Below the pieces are notes generated by a model, which was given only the letters and a program-made list of their open reading frames with translations, had not been told where the DNA came from and made no database searches. A DNA stretch of 64,000 nt from assembly GCA_963575745.1 (NCBI GenBank), contig CAUYUJ010009746.1, positions 250,001-314,000 of the forward strand, written 5' to 3'. The position numbers and the translations under genes are program-made. This document shows positions 63,346 to 64,000 of this stretch, piece after piece (the first letter of the stretch is position 1; every line of letters begins with the position of its first letter). Source of the DNA: Prorocentrum cordatum. Taxonomy: Eukaryota; Sar; Dinophyceae; Prorocentrales; Prorocentraceae.

Positions 63346-64000
63346 CGGGCAGAGAGGGGGAGCGCGACCGTCCGCCCGTCCGTCCGCTGGTCTTCCGCGG
63401 CTCCAGCCGGCTCCAGCCGGCGAACAGAACCGCATCGAAGCGGATCGTGGGAGGCCCTGCGGGGCGGCCTCCCCGCCGTTCGGGGGGCTAGCTTTGGGGG
63501 CCCTCGGAAGCGGATGGAGGAGGAGGAGGAGGAGGAGGAGGAGGAGGAGGAGGAGGAGGAGGAGGAGGAGGAGGAGGAGGAGGAGGAGGAGGAGGAGGAG
63601 GAGGAGGAGGAGGAGGAGGAGCGAGGAGGAGGAGCGAGGAGGAGCGAGGAGGAGCAGGAGGAGCGAGGAGGAGGATCGAGGAGCTGTATCCATAGTGTGC
63701 AGTCGTGACGCACGCCCGTCCGCGGGTCGTGCCGTGGGTCGAGCCTGGGCCCCGCCCCTCCCCGCGGGCCCCTCGCCCGCTCCCTCCTTACCGGGCGCGC
63801 CCGCAGCAGGGCCGGCCCGGCCGTCGGGGCCCGCCTGCCAATCATGATTGGCCCTCTCTCCCGAGAGGTCCGACGCTCCGACAGGAATGGGAGCAGTGGG
63901 TTTTTGGCCGTCTTCTGGTCAATTCGAGCTTCGCGCGGCCCGCTTAGCTTCGACCGGACGAGGTGCGCTCTCGACCCGCGAATCAAAAACATGATGGACC
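63346..64000. repeat. (GGA)n microsatellite and GC-rich flanks
   Basis: An almost pure GGA run (63515-63620), then GGA/GCGA mixtures to 63680. GC-rich unique sequence on both sides shows no recognised gene to the end of the window. Confidence 0.9.

Overview
The window reads as nuclear DNA of a dinoflagellate, probably a GC-rich, free-living type such as Prorocentrum or a relative; the genus is a guess. The evidence is a U6 snRNA-like locus with a plant/protist-type 5' hairpin (about 60458-60582), several degraded non-LTR retrotransposons of kinds I associate with dinoflagellate genomes, a Ty1/copia-type gag of the dinoflagellate kind, very long GGA, GAT, GTC, GA and CATA microsatellites, and almost no intact protein-coding sequence. 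I see no bacterial operon, rRNA, CRISPR array or convincing tRNA.

Layout. 0-10 kb is tandem repeats (172-bp x5, 73-bp x15) and about 3 kb of GGA/GAT microsatellite. 10.2-15.4 kb is a LINE (endonuclease, reverse transcriptase, zinc fingers) plus a second downstream ORF. Both lie between 16-bp direct repeats, the second of which follows an A8 run, so this looks like one 5.2-kb insertion. 15.5-24.7 kb holds an orphan exon-like ORF, a foldback element nested in a dispersed repeat, a LINE ORF1-like pseudogene, a 192-bp foldback element with 28-bp perfect arms, and dispersed repeats. 24.7-34 kb is mostly microsatellite, with a second LINE relic (28.4-30.1 kb) and three consecutive foldback elements (31.87-32.42 kb). 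34.5-36.2 kb is another ORF1-like pseudogene and 39.2-40.3 kb a third LINE relic on the minus strand. 44.5-48 kb contains inverted repeats and a GAT array.

48.8-51.5 kb carries a copia gag run into a long unrecognised ORF. 52.1-54.1 kb is a GGGGACAGTGGT minisatellite capped by inverted C/G-rich blocks. 54.2-56.2 kb is a 101-bp satellite. 56.7-58.9 kb is a damaged endonuclease/exonuclease/phosphatase-like gene, followed directly by a triple hairpin. 59.7-60.6 kb pairs an inverted copy of a composite repeat with the U6-like locus. 61.0-61.5 kb has a coding-looking fragment, and 61.9-64 kb returns to repeats.

No pathway can be read from this window. Its genes are retroelement remnants and orphan fragments. 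The useful content is the repeat architecture: foldback elements (one with an apparent empty site elsewhere in the window), a short GC-rich palindrome scattered through two coding-like regions, and composite repeats that recur in the same internal order. Coordinates of repeat edges are by eye, and translations depend on accurate sequence, so some apparent frameshifts could be assembly errors.
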